Part shown: one piece after another, positions 15,819-25,301 of the stretch
Layout: every line of letters begins with the position of its first letter
How positions within the stretch are numbered: position 1 is the first letter of the stretch
Source of the DNA: Chloroflexota bacterium
GTDB lineage: Bacteria; Chloroflexota; Anaerolineae; Anaerolineales; Villigracilaceae
Direction: 5' to 3'
DNA length: 64,000 bases
Assembly (NCBI GenBank): GCA_016195815.1
Contig: JACPYX010000001.1
Location: 1 to 64,000 of the forward strand
Program-made: the position numbers and the translations under genes
The notes under the pieces: model-generated
Seen by the model: only the letters and a program-made list of their open reading frames with translations
Told to the model about the DNA's origin: nothing
Database searches by the model: none

Positions 15819-17465
15819 TTAGTAATCCATGCCACCGGGCGGCATCTGAGGAGCGGGCTTGTCCTTTTCAGGGAGGTCGGTGATAAGCACATCCGTGGTC
15901 AGGATCATGGCCGCGATGGAGGCCGCATTCTCGAGCGCGCCGCGCACAACTTTGACCGGGTCAATAATGCCGGCTTCGATCATGTCGGTGTACTCATTGG
16001 TCAGAACGTTGAAGCCGATGTTCTTATTCTTCAATTCCACAGCCTTGCGGCGGACGGTGTCAATGATGACGGAGCCATCCTGGCCGGCGTTGGAAGCGAG
16101 TTTGCGAATGGGGGCTTCGAGCGCTTTCCTGACGATATTGATGCCAACGCGAATTTCTTCGTCTTCAGTGGTCTTGACCATTTTTTCGAGCTTGTTGGAA
16201 GCATTGATGAGGGAAATTTCGCCACCGGGAACGATGCCTTCCTCGACAGCCGCGCGGGCCGCGGAAAGCGCGTCTTCGACACGATGTTTCTTTTCCTTCA
16301 TCTCGGTCTCGGTCGCCGCGCCGACGCGGATGATGGCAACGCCGCCGCTCAACTTGGCAAGGCGTTCCTGAAGTTTTTCCTTGTCGTAATCGCTGGTGCT
16401 CTTTTCGATCTCCGTGCGAATTTCCTTGATGCGGCCTTCGATCTCGCTCTTCTTGCCCTTGCCGTTGATGATGGTGGTGTTCTCCTTGTCGGAGACAACC
16501 TTCTCAGCGCGGCCAAGATCGGCAATCGTGGCGGTTTCGAGCTTGCGGCCGGTTTCTTCGGAGATAACAGTACCGCCGGTCAGGGTGGCGATATCCTGCA
16601 ACATAGCTTTGCGGCGGTCGCCGAAGCCAGGCGCCTTGACGGCCAACACGTTAAGCATGCCGCGCAATTTATTCAGGACGAGCGTGGCGAGGGCTTCACC
16701 GTCAATATCTTCGGCGATGATGACGAGTTCGCGCTTTCCAAGCTGGACGAGTTTTTCCAACAAGGGGACGATATCCTGCGCGGCGGAAATCTTCTTTTCA
16801 TTGATCAGGACGTAAGCATCCGCAATGACGGCTTCCATTTTGTCGGCACTGGTAATGAAGTAGGCCGAGAGATAGCCACGGTCGAACTGCATGCCTTCGA
16901 CGAATTCGGTCTCATCAGCCATTGACTTTGACTCTTCAACCGTAATGACGCCATCTTTACCGACTTTATCCATCACATCCGCGATCAATTCGCCGACATG
17001 AGCATCCGCGGCTGAGTTGGTTGCGACGGAAGAAATCTCTTCGCGCGTGTCAATCTTGACGGCCATCTTACGCAGTTCTTCGACAACGGTTTCGGTAGCC
17101 TGTTGAATGCCGTGCTTGACGAGCATCGGGTTGTAACCGGCTTCCAGCGCCTTGAGGCCTTCGTTAACGATGGCGTGTGCCAACACAGTTGAAGTCGTGG
17201 TGCCGTCGCCGGCAATATCGTTGGTCTTGGTCGCGGCTTCCTTAAGAAGCTGGGCGCCCATATTCTCGAAAGGATCTTCGAGTTCGATTTCTTTGGCAAC
17301 AGAAACGCCGTCATGCGTAATAGTCGGGGAGCCAAACTTGCGGTCCACGGACACGTTACGGCCTTTCGGGCCAAGGGTTGCGCCAACCGCGTTGGCGACG
17401 ACATTCATGCCGTTCTTCAGCTTACGGCGCGCTTCTTCAGAAAATACAAGTTGTTTTGCTGACAT
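15819..17465 (-). CDS. groL: Chaperonin GroEL (Hsp60)
   Basis: The 548-aa, 60-kDa chaperonin subunit forms a double heptamer ring that folds proteins with GroES and ATP. Diagnostic segments are [66 protein letters not shown] and the C-terminal GGMDY. It is second in the operon, 14 nt after groES, and is controlled through the upstream CIRCE site. Confidence 0.98.
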   Translation of the reverse strand: MSAKQLVFSEEARRKLKNGMNVVANAVGATLGPKGRNVSVDRKFGSPTITHDGVSVAKEIELEDPFENMGAQLLKEAATKTNDIAGDGTTTSTVLAHAIVNEGLKALEAGYNPMLVKHGIQQATETVVEELRKMAVKIDTREEISSVATNSAADAHVGELIADVMDKVGKDGVITVEESKSMADETEFVEGMQFDRGYLSAYFITSADKMEAVIADAYVLINEKKISAAQDIVPLLEKLVQLGKRELVIIAEDIDGEALATLVLNKLRGMLNVLAVKAPGFGDRRKAMLQDIATLTGGTVISEETGRKLETATIADLGRAEKVVSDKENTTIINGKGKKSEIEGRIKEIRTEIEKSTSDYDKEKLQERLAKLSGGVAIIRVGAATETEMKEKKHRVEDALSAARAAVEEGIVPGGEISLINASNKLEKMVKTTEDEEIRVGINIVRKALEAPIRKLASNAGQDGSVIIDTVRRKAVELKNKNIGFNVLTNEYTDMIEAGIIDPVKVVRGALENAASIAAMILTTDVLITDLPEKDKPAPQMPPGGMDY

Positions 17466-17479
17466 GGTTTAATATCTCC

Positions 17480-17782
17480 TTAGCCTTCGACTACGGCCAA
17501 AATGTCGCTCTCGCGCATGATGAGCAATTTCTTGCCATCCATCTTGATCTCGGTGCCGGAATACTTAGCGAATAGCACTTTATCGCCAACTTTCAGATCC
17601 ATGGGAACGCGTTCGCCTTTATCATCGCGATCGCCGGGCCCCGCCGCCAGGATTTTACCTTCCTGCGGTTTCTCTTTGGCAGTTTCGGGCAGGATGATTC
17701 CGCCAGCGGTCATCTCTTCCTGTTCGATCGGCTCAACGATCACGCGTCCGCCCAAAGGTTTTAGCTTAAGCTTGCTTGCCAT
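17480..17782 (-). CDS. groS: Co-chaperonin GroES
   Basis: The start is ATG 17782 ([18 protein letters not shown]) behind AGGAGG, giving 100 aa. The mobile loop [19 protein letters not shown] and the conserved [24 protein letters not shown] region are present. The upstream in-frame extension is not used, since it would read through the Shine-Dalgarno. It caps GroEL. Confidence 0.97.
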   Translation of the reverse strand: MASKLKLKPLGGRVIVEPIEQEEMTAGGIILPETAKEKPQEGKILAAGPGDRDDKGERVPMDLKVGDKVLFAKYSGTEIKMDGKKLLIMRESDILAVVEG

Positions 17783-17826
17783 AATTTGACCTCCTGAAAA
17801 AGTAATATTTTTGGATAAGCACGAAA

Positions 17827-17853
17827 TTAGCACTCTCTTATCCTGAGTGCTAA
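17827..17853. promoter_or_regulatory. CIRCE operator (HrcA binding site)
   Basis: This is an exact match to the consensus TTAGCACTC-N9-GAGTGCTAA. It lies between the groESL promoter and groES, so heat-shock repression by HrcA is expected. No hrcA gene is in the window. Confidence 0.97.
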
Positions 17854-17857
17854 TTGT

Positions 17858-17886
17858 ATGATACCGAATTCACATGCGTCCGTCAA
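17858..17886 (-). promoter_or_regulatory. Sigma70 promoter of groES-groEL
   Basis: On the - strand, TTGACG (17886-17881), a 17-nt spacer, and TATCAT (17863-17858). CIRCE begins 4 nt downstream of the -10 box. Confidence 0.85.
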
Positions 17887-17927
17887 GAGAGACGGTAGAA
17901 CTCTAACAAAGTTCTGATGCAGAGCAA

Positions 17928-19415
17928 TTAAGGTGTTGCATACGGTACAGTCGTACCAAACAAATTTATATCGAGCGTGGATGTTGGAACTCCGGTTCCA
18001 GGTGTGACAGGGAGCGGCGTGCCCGTAGCAGGCGGACTTTCAGTTGTCGTTGAACATTCCTGCTGGGCCACCGCGATATTTTCAGCAATATCCGGACGTT
18101 TCGCCAAAATATCGGCGCCTTGCGTTTGGATTTCATTTATGATGTTGAGCGCCTCGGGACAATATGTTGGGTCACGCGGCCCCAACGCGGCCAGCACCGA
18201 AAAATAAACCTGATAGTAATCTATACTGCTCAAGGAAAGCGGTAATACATTCACCTGCGCGCTTATTTCTCCGTTCTCCGGCTTGCAATCCCTCTCGTAA
18301 CGAGCCTGGCAGCTTTCCTGCGGAGTACAGCCGCGGATGGCGCATTTCAAGATCGGAATAGAGCCTTCGTAGTTGCGGGATTTGAAGAAAATAACGCCAA
18401 GCTGTCCATATATGTCTGCGTTGCCGGGTTGAAATTCCAACGCCTTTTGGGCATTGCGCGCCGCGGCAAAGTAATCGCCCGTCTGCGAATAAGTCTTAGC
18501 GATGGAAAGATAAGGCGTTGGATCCTTAACCGCCAGTTGCTGGTTGATTTTTGCGGCTTGCGCAAAATATTCCAGGGATTTTTCGAACAATTGAGTTTGA
18601 GTCTCTGGGTTAGGGCTGTCAAAGGCCAAACGACGATAATTGGCTCCCGCTCGCAGATACAAAAAAGTCAGCTTGGGCGCGATGGCTACCGCTTTATCAT
18701 ATTCCTGGATGGCCTGATTATATTCACCCCCCGCCTCGAGCACATAAGCATAGACCCGGTGCACATCCATCAAGGACGGATCCTGTGCAAGAGCCTGCGT
18801 AATATTTTGTTCGGCCTGAGTCCATTGTTGTTGATCAACCAGTATTTCAGCAAAGAAGGCCAGCGCCAGTGTGTTGGTGTTATCCAACTGCAAAGAACGG
18901 ACGGCTTCTTGCTGGGCCTCGGTCAAATAAGCTTGAACCTGATTATTATCAACCAAAACAGGGTTTGCATTCCAATCAAGCGCAAAGGCCAGAATGGCAT
19001 GGGCCAGGCTGTCGTCTGGCGCGAAGGCAACAGCCTGACGCGCGGATGCGAGAGCATCTTTTAAACGGGCAGATTGTTCGGCGTCCGTGGTGAGAAGCGC
19101 AGAAGAATATGTCTGAATGCGCGCCAGCTTGGCCCACAATTCCGCATTGTTTGGTTCCACCTTAACGCCTTGTTGATAAGCTAGAATGGCATCATCCAGT
19201 TTTCCGGCGCTGAAATTCGCATCACCTTCGAGCGCATAGGAATTGGCAGTGCGCGTGGGTGTAGGCGCGGCTTCAAATGGAGACTTGATATCTCCCTGCC
19301 TCATTTGAAGAATCAGCCAAATTCCACCAAGCGCCAGAATCGCCCAGAAGAACATGCGATACACGCTGGATTCACTCCGGCGCGTAAAAATCGGACGGCG
19401 AGGAGATATGTTCAT
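17928..19415 (-). CDS. Membrane-anchored TPR protein (paralog of the next gene)
   Basis: The 495-aa protein has an N-terminal basic stretch, one membrane segment (about 21-40) and a short Thr-rich linker. At least six TPR-like repeats (about 55-350) include GDANFSAGKLDDAILAYQQG, VYAYVLEAGGEYNQAIQEYD and LGVIFFKSRNYEGSI. A four-Cys segment around CAIRGCTPQESCQARYERDC and a TP-rich tail follow. The start overlaps the stop of the upstream paralog by 4 nt (ATGA). It is probably an extracytoplasmic scaffold; partners are unknown. Confidence 0.8.
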   Translation of the reverse strand: MNISPRRPIFTRRSESSVYRMFFWAILALGGIWLILQMRQGDIKSPFEAAPTPTRTANSYALEGDANFSAGKLDDAILAYQQGVKVEPNNAELWAKLARIQTYSSALLTTDAEQSARLKDALASARQAVAFAPDDSLAHAILAFALDWNANPVLVDNNQVQAYLTEAQQEAVRSLQLDNTNTLALAFFAEILVDQQQWTQAEQNITQALAQDPSLMDVHRVYAYVLEAGGEYNQAIQEYDKAVAIAPKLTFLYLRAGANYRRLAFDSPNPETQTQLFEKSLEYFAQAAKINQQLAVKDPTPYLSIAKTYSQTGDYFAAARNAQKALEFQPGNADIYGQLGVIFFKSRNYEGSIPILKCAIRGCTPQESCQARYERDCKPENGEISAQVNVLPLSLSSIDYYQVYFSVLAALGPRDPTYCPEALNIINEIQTQGADILAKRPDIAENIAVAQQECSTTTESPPATGTPLPVTPGTGVPTSTLDINLFGTTVPYATP

Positions 19416-20674
19416 GGCGTTGGGGTCACAGCAAGCGTGGCAGTTGCAGAAGGCTGCGTCGAGGTGGGAGGCGCGGCCAGGTTCTGCTGGCAGATTCCAA
19501 CGGCTTCGTTCGCATTACTGACGGAAAGCTCATCGGCAGGGATGCGGGTATTAATTGTCCGGGCAATTTGCAGAGCTTCACCGCAACGATTCGACTTGGC
19601 CAGGACCAACGCATACGTAAAATAATATTCGGCAATGCGCGGAGAATTAGGAATAAGTTGGGCCGGCTCAACCTTTAGGCCATCTGCAGTCAAACCGCCG
19701 TTAATCGCCAGATCGAGTTCTTTAATGGCGTCCGGCCACAGGTTATTTTTATAATACATCACGCCCAGGTTACCAATGTACTTGGCGTCGGCAGACCTAT
19801 CTTTAACAGCGGTCTCTGCATACTGCATGGCTTTGACATATTCGCCGACAGTTACATAAGTACGCGAGATCAAATAATCCGGCTCCGGATCGGTTGGGTT
19901 GAGAGCGTTGGCGCGCGTAAACTCTTCAATGGCCTTATCAAAAATACCGAGGGTACGATAGTTTCGTCCTAGTGCCATGTGCAAATCAGAGATATTGCCG
20001 TTGATGGCAATGGCCGCCTGATATTCACGAACGGCCTCTTCGTAGTTGGCAGTGTTTTCGAGGATATAGCCGCGTGCGCGATGCGTTTCGAGCGTATCCG
20101 GCGCAAGCGCCTTCGCAACATTTGATTCATCAATTGCTTTTTGTACAGTATCCGCGCCCTGGTCAATCAGGATTTCAGCATAATAGGCATGGGCAACCGC
20201 ATTGTTCGGATCGATCCGCAAGGCTTCCTTGATCGAAGTTTCCGCCGCCAGATAGTCGCCCTGGAAATCAAGCGCCCAGGCGCGCCGGGCATGCGCCATC
20301 GAATTATTCGGGTTTAGCAACAAGGCATTTTCCGCGCTGGTTTGGGCATCTTTATAATCTCCATTAAAAACCTGCACGCGCGCCAGATCAACGTAGTAGG
20401 TCGGTTCACTGGGGTTGGCCGCAATCGCCTGCTGGTAGGCCTGAATGGATTGCAAAAGTTTACCCTGTTTGAATAGCTCCTCAGCATCGGTGATATAAGA
20501 CTCCGGCGCACGCGTCGGAGTCGGCGTCGGCTCAAAAGGTGAAGGTGTGGATGGAATCACAAAACGGTCGAGATACAGGCCTGCCGCGATCAACAACACC
20601 AGCAAAATAATTCGGAACCAGTTCGGGCGCTGACGCCGGCGGTTCATACTCCATTTACTGCCACGCAAATACAT
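19412..20674 (-). CDS. Membrane-anchored TPR protein
   Basis: The protein is 420 aa from 20674, or 411 aa from the alternative ATG 20647 (MNRRRQRPNWFRI), which has GGAG close upstream and may be the true start. A single membrane segment (about 21-40) and a TP linker are followed by consecutive TPRs (AEELFKQGKLLQSIQAYQQA, AHARRAWALDFQGDYLAAE, HRARGYILENTANYEEAVRE, IGNLGVMYYKNNLWPDAIKE) and a TP-rich tail. Layout and linker (SPFEPTPTPTRAPESY) match the downstream paralog, so the pair arose by tandem duplication. Function is not assigned. Confidence 0.8.
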   Translation of the reverse strand: MYLRGSKWSMNRRRQRPNWFRIILLVLLIAAGLYLDRFVIPSTPSPFEPTPTPTRAPESYITDAEELFKQGKLLQSIQAYQQAIAANPSEPTYYVDLARVQVFNGDYKDAQTSAENALLLNPNNSMAHARRAWALDFQGDYLAAETSIKEALRIDPNNAVAHAYYAEILIDQGADTVQKAIDESNVAKALAPDTLETHRARGYILENTANYEEAVREYQAAIAINGNISDLHMALGRNYRTLGIFDKAIEEFTRANALNPTDPEPDYLISRTYVTVGEYVKAMQYAETAVKDRSADAKYIGNLGVMYYKNNLWPDAIKELDLAINGGLTADGLKVEPAQLIPNSPRIAEYYFTYALVLAKSNRCGEALQIARTINTRIPADELSVSNANEAVGICQQNLAAPPTSTQPSATATLAVTPTP

Positions 20675-20761
20675 GCAATCATTTTACCATCCGAAACAAA
20701 CCAAAGTCCAGCGGGCCTTTTAAGGTTGTACTTATTTGCAGACACCTGCTAGAATCAAGTT

Positions 20762-21505
20762 ATGCAATTTGATGTGTTTACGCTCCTGCCAGAGGTATTT
20801 CCTCCTTATTTGCAAAGCAGTATTTTGCAACGCGCCAGCCAGCGCGGACTTATGGATGTGCGCGTTCACAACATCCGCGATTACGCCCGCGACAAACATC
20901 ACACCACGGATGACACACCTTACGGCGGCGGCGGCGGGATGGTGATGAAACCGGAGCCTGTGTTCGATGCAGTCGAATCCATTCTTGGACCCGAAGCCGG
21001 GCGCCCGGTCATTTTGCTGACTCCACAGGGACGCGTTTTCAACCAAACCGTCGCGCAGGAGCTTTCCGGGCGCGAAAAAATTGCCTTGATCTGTGGCCGC
21101 TACGAGGGCGTGGATGAACGCATCCGTTTACATCTCGTCACCGATGAAATCTCCATTGGCGATTACGTCCTGACCGGCGGAGAAATCCCGGCGCTGATCG
21201 TGATTGATGCCGTGGCGCGTTTATTGCCCGGCGTACTCGGCGACCCGGATGGCGCGGCGGACGATTCACATGCTTCGGGTTTGCTGGAATATCCGCATTA
21301 CACGCGCCCGCCTGAATTCCGCGGCGAGAGCGTGCCGGAGGTTTTGTTATCCGGCGATCATGCAAAAATCGCCAGGTGGCGGCGCGAGCAATCTTTATTG
21401 AGGACTTTACAGCGAAGGCCCGACATTTTAGAAAAAGCAAAGTTGAGTAAATCTGATCTGAAATTTCTAAAGGAACACGGTTATGAGTTGAAAGTTGAAG
21501 ATTGA
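20762..21505 (+). CDS. trmD: tRNA (guanine-37-N1)-methyltransferase TrmD
   Basis: The 247-aa SPOUT methyltransferase makes m1G37 in tRNAs to prevent frameshifting. Signatures are [43 protein letters not shown] and [30 protein letters not shown] (the AdoMet-binding knot), plus a C-terminal helical domain with [10 protein letters not shown]. It is not in the usual rpsP-rimM-rplS cluster. The last codons and the stop run into a heptamer array. Confidence 0.97.
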   Translation: MQFDVFTLLPEVFPPYLQSSILQRASQRGLMDVRVHNIRDYARDKHHTTDDTPYGGGGGMVMKPEPVFDAVESILGPEAGRPVILLTPQGRVFNQTVAQELSGREKIALICGRYEGVDERIRLHLVTDEISIGDYVLTGGEIPALIVIDAVARLLPGVLGDPDGAADDSHASGLLEYPHYTRPPEFRGESVPEVLLSGDHAKIARWRREQSLLRTLQRRPDILEKAKLSKSDLKFLKEHGYELKVED

Positions 21506-21556
21506 ACGTTTACACAAGCAGACCTTCAACCTTAAACCTGCAGCTTTCAACAAAGG
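21487..21556. repeat. Two opposed heptamer half-arrays, trmD stop to MFS start
   Basis: The left half has gttgaaa, gttgaag, attgaac. The right half has accttca, accttaa, acctgca, gctttca. The halves are roughly reverse complements, so the region can fold into an imperfect hairpin. The trmD stop codon lies inside the left half. Confidence 0.75.
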
Positions 21557-21563
21557 GAGAACC

Positions 21564-22808
21564 ATGAAATTCAACTACGGCAAAATCTTCCTGCTCGGCT
21601 TTGGCTTCTTCGGCGTCAGCGTCATCTGGACGGTCTACAACGCCTTCGTGCCGCTTTTCCTCGCCAACAAATTCGGCCTCTCTCCCATCTTCATCGGATT
21701 CTTCATGACACTCGATAACATCGCGGCGCTCTTCATCCAGCCGCCCGTCGGTGCATGGTCTGATCGTCTGCGGACTCCGATTGGTCGGCGTATGCCGTTC
21801 ATTTTGATAGGCGCTCCCATCGGCGCGCTGGCATTTGGAATCATTCCGCTCGCGGCAGTCCTGCCATTGTTCGTGGCCGGCACAAGCACGCTGCTGCTCA
21901 GCATGGCCTTCTGGCGCACACCGGTTGTGGCGCTGATGCCGGACATCACCCCATCTCGATTTCGATCACAGGCCAACGGCGTGATCAACTTGATGGGCGG
22001 CCTCGGCACGATCATCGCGTCCCTGGTCGGCAGCGCCCTGTACGAAAAAAATGCCGCCTATCCATTTTGGATGGGATCCGCGCTGGTGATCGCGGCCGCG
22101 TTACTGGTCTTCATCTTCATCAAAGAACCAAAAGAATATGCAGACAGTGAAAAGGAGCCGGATATGTTCGGCAGTCTGCGCGGGTTGATGCAAGACGAAG
22201 ATAAAAGCGGCATGCGGATTCTATTTGCCATCTTCTTTTGGTTTCTAGCCTACACCGGCATCGAAGCCTTCCTCACATTGTACGCCACCAGATACATCGG
22301 CATCCCCGATGGAGATGCAGGCCGCCTGGTCGGTCATCTCGGATTGTTTTTCGTGCTCTTCGCCCTGCCCGCCGGAATCATCGGCAGCCGCATCGGGCGA
22401 CGCGTCACCATCTCGGCAGGCATCATTGGCATGGCCGCGCTGATCTTCGGTTTATTCATTTTGCCGCCCGCCACATTATCCACGCTTGTTACCAAACTTC
22501 CCGTGCTCGGCAACATCCGAGTCATCAGCCTTCTGCTCATGCCCGCCGGTATCGCCTGGGCATTGATCAACATCAACTCCCTGCCAATGGTCGTGGACTT
22601 AACCAGCGCGGCTCGTCTCGGAACTTTCACAGGTCTCTATTATCTTTTCTCTACGCTCTCGGCCATCGTTGGGCCAAATCTCAACGGTCTGCTCGTTCAA
22701 ATCAGCGGCGGCAGATACAACACCATCATGCTGATCAGTCCATTGTTCCTCATCGTCGCTCTGATCCTGATGCTTGGCGTTCACAAAGGTGAAGCGCAAG
22801 TTGCCTGA
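21564..22808 (+). CDS. MFS transporter, SLC45/sugar-proton-symporter-like
   Basis: The start is ATG 21564 (MKFNYGKIFLLGFGFFG) after AAAGGGA, giving 414 aa. About 12 membrane helices are separated by a central cytoplasmic loop (about 200-230). The motif WSDRLRTPIGRRMPFIL after helix 2 is typical of the SLC45/GPH-like branch of sugar transporters. The substrate cannot be told from sequence. The next gene, a BMP-family lipoprotein, begins inside its 3' end. Confidence 0.82.
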   Translation: MKFNYGKIFLLGFGFFGVSVIWTVYNAFVPLFLANKFGLSPIFIGFFMTLDNIAALFIQPPVGAWSDRLRTPIGRRMPFILIGAPIGALAFGIIPLAAVLPLFVAGTSTLLLSMAFWRTPVVALMPDITPSRFRSQANGVINLMGGLGTIIASLVGSALYEKNAAYPFWMGSALVIAAALLVFIFIKEPKEYADSEKEPDMFGSLRGLMQDEDKSGMRILFAIFFWFLAYTGIEAFLTLYATRYIGIPDGDAGRLVGHLGLFFVLFALPAGIIGSRIGRRVTISAGIIGMAALIFGLFILPPATLSTLVTKLPVLGNIRVISLLLMPAGIAWALININSLPMVVDLTSAARLGTFTGLYYLFSTLSAIVGPNLNGLLVQISGGRYNTIMLISPLFLIVALILMLGVHKGEAQVA

Positions 22809-23844
22809 CGAAAAACAGCGCATCTCTCTGAACTTGAACCGGCTTCCGTTTCTGATCCTTCTCTCTGCCCTTGCGTTTTCCGCCTGCGCCCCGCGCCCGC
22901 AGGATTGCGCCAGGGCAGACGTGTTTTGCGCCGGCCTCGTCACAGCCTCCGGCACAATTGACGATGGCATTAACCGGGAAGCCTGGCTCGGATTACAAGA
23001 TGCAAAAGCCGAGGGGCTGGTCAATCGCATTGATTACATAGAGACGGTCGACTCGCGTGACCGCACCAGGAATATCGCAGTACTCGGCGATCAGGGCTAC
23101 GATGTGATCATTACGGTCGGTTTTTCCATTGCAGATGAGACCATTGCATCGGCGCAGCAATATCCTCTGATCAAGTTCATTGGCGTGGAACAACCGCAAG
23201 CCGTAAAATATCCAAACCTGACCGGCCTGGTCTTTCACGAAGAGCGCAGCGGATTTCTGGCAGGCGCGCTGGCCGCCATGGTCACGAAAACAAATCATGT
23301 CGCGGCAGTCTGCGAAGAAAAATTTCTCGACCCAATGCGCCGATATTGTGATGGCTTTCAAGCAGGCGCGCGATATGCAAATCCTGACATCAAAATGGAT
23401 GTCGTTTATCGTACCGGCGCGAGCGAGAATCTATTCAACGACCCGGATTGGGGAAGCGCGACCGCCGTCAAATTAGTCAACAGCGGCGCAGATGTGGTAT
23501 TCGCGGCAGGCGGTTCGACTGGCGATGCCGCGCTGGAAAGCGCAGCGGAACAAGGCGCGGCAGTTATTGGAACAGAAACAGATGCCTATTCACGTTTAGC
23601 GAATGTGCGCCCGAAGATTGTAACCAGCGCATTAAACGGAATCCGCTCCGGAGTCCTGGACTTGATGCGGTTGACTCGATCGGGAGAATTTCCATCAGGC
23701 GAATTCTTTGGTCAGGTTGAGTTGGCGCCCTTCCGCGATTGGGATTATCTAATCCCGGAGTCGGTAAAGGAAAAGTTAAATAAGATTTCGCGGGGATTGA
23801 AAAACAAGTCTATACAAACAAGTGTGCCTTATAAAAGTCCTTAG
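22801..23844 (+). CDS. BMP-family substrate-binding lipoprotein (first copy)
   Basis: The most likely start is TTG 22801, with AAGGTG upstream and an 8-nt overlap with the MFS gene; GTG 22789 is an alternative. The lipoprotein signal ends at FSAC. The mature part is a BMP/PnrA-type periplasmic-binding fold: SGTIDDGINREAWLGLQDAK, DVIITVGFSIADET, FHEERSGFLAGALAAMVTKTNHVAAVC and VFAAGGSTGDAALESA. Members of this family bind nucleosides in characterised cases. It differs clearly from the second copy at 23992 and may give the same importer a second specificity. Confidence 0.85.
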   Translation: MPDEKQRISLNLNRLPFLILLSALAFSACAPRPQDCARADVFCAGLVTASGTIDDGINREAWLGLQDAKAEGLVNRIDYIETVDSRDRTRNIAVLGDQGYDVIITVGFSIADETIASAQQYPLIKFIGVEQPQAVKYPNLTGLVFHEERSGFLAGALAAMVTKTNHVAAVCEEKFLDPMRRYCDGFQAGARYANPDIKMDVVYRTGASENLFNDPDWGSATAVKLVNSGADVVFAAGGSTGDAALESAAEQGAAVIGTETDAYSRLANVRPKIVTSALNGIRSGVLDLMRLTRSGEFPSGEFFGQVELAPFRDWDYLIPESVKEKLNKISRGLKNKSIQTSVPYKSP

Positions 23845-23855
23845 ATTGTACAACC

Positions 23856-23884
23856 TTGCACTACGTCAAGGTTGGCTTTATACT
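23856..23884 (+). promoter_or_regulatory. Promoter of the BMP importer operon
   Basis: TTGCAC (23856-23861), a 17-nt spacer, and TATACT (23879-23884). The leader then holds the small inverted repeat gtgca-tt-tgcac next to an AGGAGG before the structural gene. Confidence 0.65.
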
Positions 23885-23991
23885 TGTGCGGCGGGGAACG
23901 AACCACTTAAATCAGGAGGTGCATTTGCACATACATGATTAAGTTTCGCTCAACCCCAATATCGTTTCGATAAATCTGACAGGAGAAGAAA

Positions 23992-25125
23992 ATGAAGAAA
24001 CTTTACACCGTACTGGCCGTTGCGCTTTTGGCCTCCATGATTTTGGCCGCTTGCGGCAGCCCTGCTACCCCGGCCCCCACTGAAGTTCCCGCTACAACCG
24101 CTCCCGAAACCGCGGCTCCCGCGACTGTCGCTCCCACCGAAACGCCGAAATTCAAGGTCGGCGAAGTGACCGACTTGGGCGGCGTTGACGACAAATCCTT
24201 CAATGCAAGCGGCTGGGCAGGCATGCAAAAGGCTATGGCAGATCTCGGCGTGGATGGCAAATACCTCGAATCCAAGCAACAGTCTGACTATGCCAAGAAC
24301 ATTCAGCAATTCGTGGATGAGAAGACCAACTTGATTGTCACCGTCGGCTTCCTGCTCGGCGTGGACACCGCCACCGCCGCCAAGGCCAACCCGGAAACCA
24401 AGTTCGCCATCGTAGACTATTCCTACCCCGACTGCTTTGGCACCTCGGTTGAAGGCAAGGACTGCGGCTCTGCGACTGAAATTCCCAACGTTCTGGGTCT
24501 GACATTCCAAACTGACCAGGCTGCTTTCCTGGCTGGTTACGCCGCGGCCGCTTCGACCAAGACCGGCAAGGTCGGCACCTTTGGTGGCATTAATATCCCG
24601 CCCGTCACCATCTTCATGAAGGGCTTCCAGGCTGGCGTTGAATATTACAATACCCAAAAGAAAGCCAGCGTCCAGGTCCTCGGCTGGGACTCTGCCAAAG
24701 CCGACGGTCTGTTCACCGGCAACTTCGACTCCACCGATGATGGCCGCAAGTTCGCCGAATCCCTGATGCAGGAAGGCGCTGACATCATCATGCCTGTTGC
24801 TGGCCCGGTCGGCCTCGGTTCTGCCGCAGTCTGCAAAGAGACCGGCAAGTGCAAGATTGTTGGCGTTGATACCGACTGGACTGTCTCCGCCGCTGAGTAT
24901 AAGGATGTCATCTTGACCTCCGTCATGAAGAACATCAACGTGGCTGTATACAACGCCATCAAGGCTGCTCAAGATGGTTCCTTCAAGGGCGGCGTTTATC
25001 TCAGCACGCTCGCCAATGGCGGCGTGGGGCTTGCTACTGTGAATGGCGCTTCTGCTGAACTGACCGCTGAACTCGATCAGGTCAAGGCCGACATCATCTC
25101 TGGCAAGATCACGATCGCCCCATAG
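23992..25125 (+). CDS. BMP-family substrate-binding lipoprotein of ABC importer
   Basis: The 377-aa protein has the lipobox LAAC (Cys about 21), an Ala/Thr/Pro-rich linker (to about 48), then the BMP fold: EVTDLGGVDDKSFNASGWAG, NLIVTVGFLLGVDTATAAK, FQTDQAAFLAGYAAAASTK, ADIIMPVAGPVGLGSA and a VDTDWT segment. It captures the ligand, probably a nucleoside by family analogy, for the permease genes downstream. A terminator-like hairpin after the gene would give excess binding protein over the membrane components, as is common for such operons. Confidence 0.93.
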   Translation: MKKLYTVLAVALLASMILAACGSPATPAPTEVPATTAPETAAPATVAPTETPKFKVGEVTDLGGVDDKSFNASGWAGMQKAMADLGVDGKYLESKQQSDYAKNIQQFVDEKTNLIVTVGFLLGVDTATAAKANPETKFAIVDYSYPDCFGTSVEGKDCGSATEIPNVLGLTFQTDQAAFLAGYAAAASTKTGKVGTFGGINIPPVTIFMKGFQAGVEYYNTQKKASVQVLGWDSAKADGLFTGNFDSTDDGRKFAESLMQEGADIIMPVAGPVGLGSAAVCKETGKCKIVGVDTDWTVSAAEYKDVILTSVMKNINVAVYNAIKAAQDGSFKGGVYLSTLANGGVGLATVNGASAELTAELDQVKADIISGKITIAP

Positions 25126-25141
25126 TTAACCTGCTCGCAAG

Positions 25142-25170
25142 GGCCGGGGGAGCAATTCCCCGGCCTTTTT
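25142..25170 (+). terminator. Terminator after the binding-protein gene
   Basis: ggccgggg (25142-25149) pairs with ccccggcc (25158-25165) and is followed by TTTTT. It probably lowers read-through into the ATPase and permease genes. Confidence 0.9.
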
Positions 25171-25192
25171 CTGTCTCTAAGATAAAGAGAAA

Positions 25193-25260
25193 GCTTGTAG
25201 CGGCGGCTTTGACCCATAATTGAAAAATCGTGATAAATAATTAAAGCCATCACTACAAGC
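25193..25260 (+). promoter_or_regulatory. Nested inverted repeat around a possible promoter, upstream of the ATPase gene
   Basis: gcttgtag (25193-25200) pairs with ctacaagc (25253-25260), and inside it ggctttg (ggcttt 25205-25210) pairs with aaagcc (25243-25248). Between the arms, TTGACC (25209-25214) and GATAAA (25232-25237) are 17 nt apart. It may be a structured leader RNA or a repressor operator framing a promoter. It matches no riboswitch class I know. Confidence 0.45.
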
Positions 25261-25301
25261 GTTCTGTTTTTGGCGCAAACAACAATGCAGGAGAGCGTGC
25301 T

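Noticed and set aside
15726-16925. A 399-codon open frame on the + strand across groEL
   Set aside because: It is antisense to groEL, whose protein sequence is unmistakable and has its own promoter, CIRCE site and Shine-Dalgarno. The frame is a by-product of GroEL codon usage.
23950-24972. A 340-codon open frame on the - strand across the BMP lipoprotein gene
   Set aside because: The + strand encodes a complete BMP-family binding lipoprotein. The antisense product is Gly/Arg-rich with no domain.
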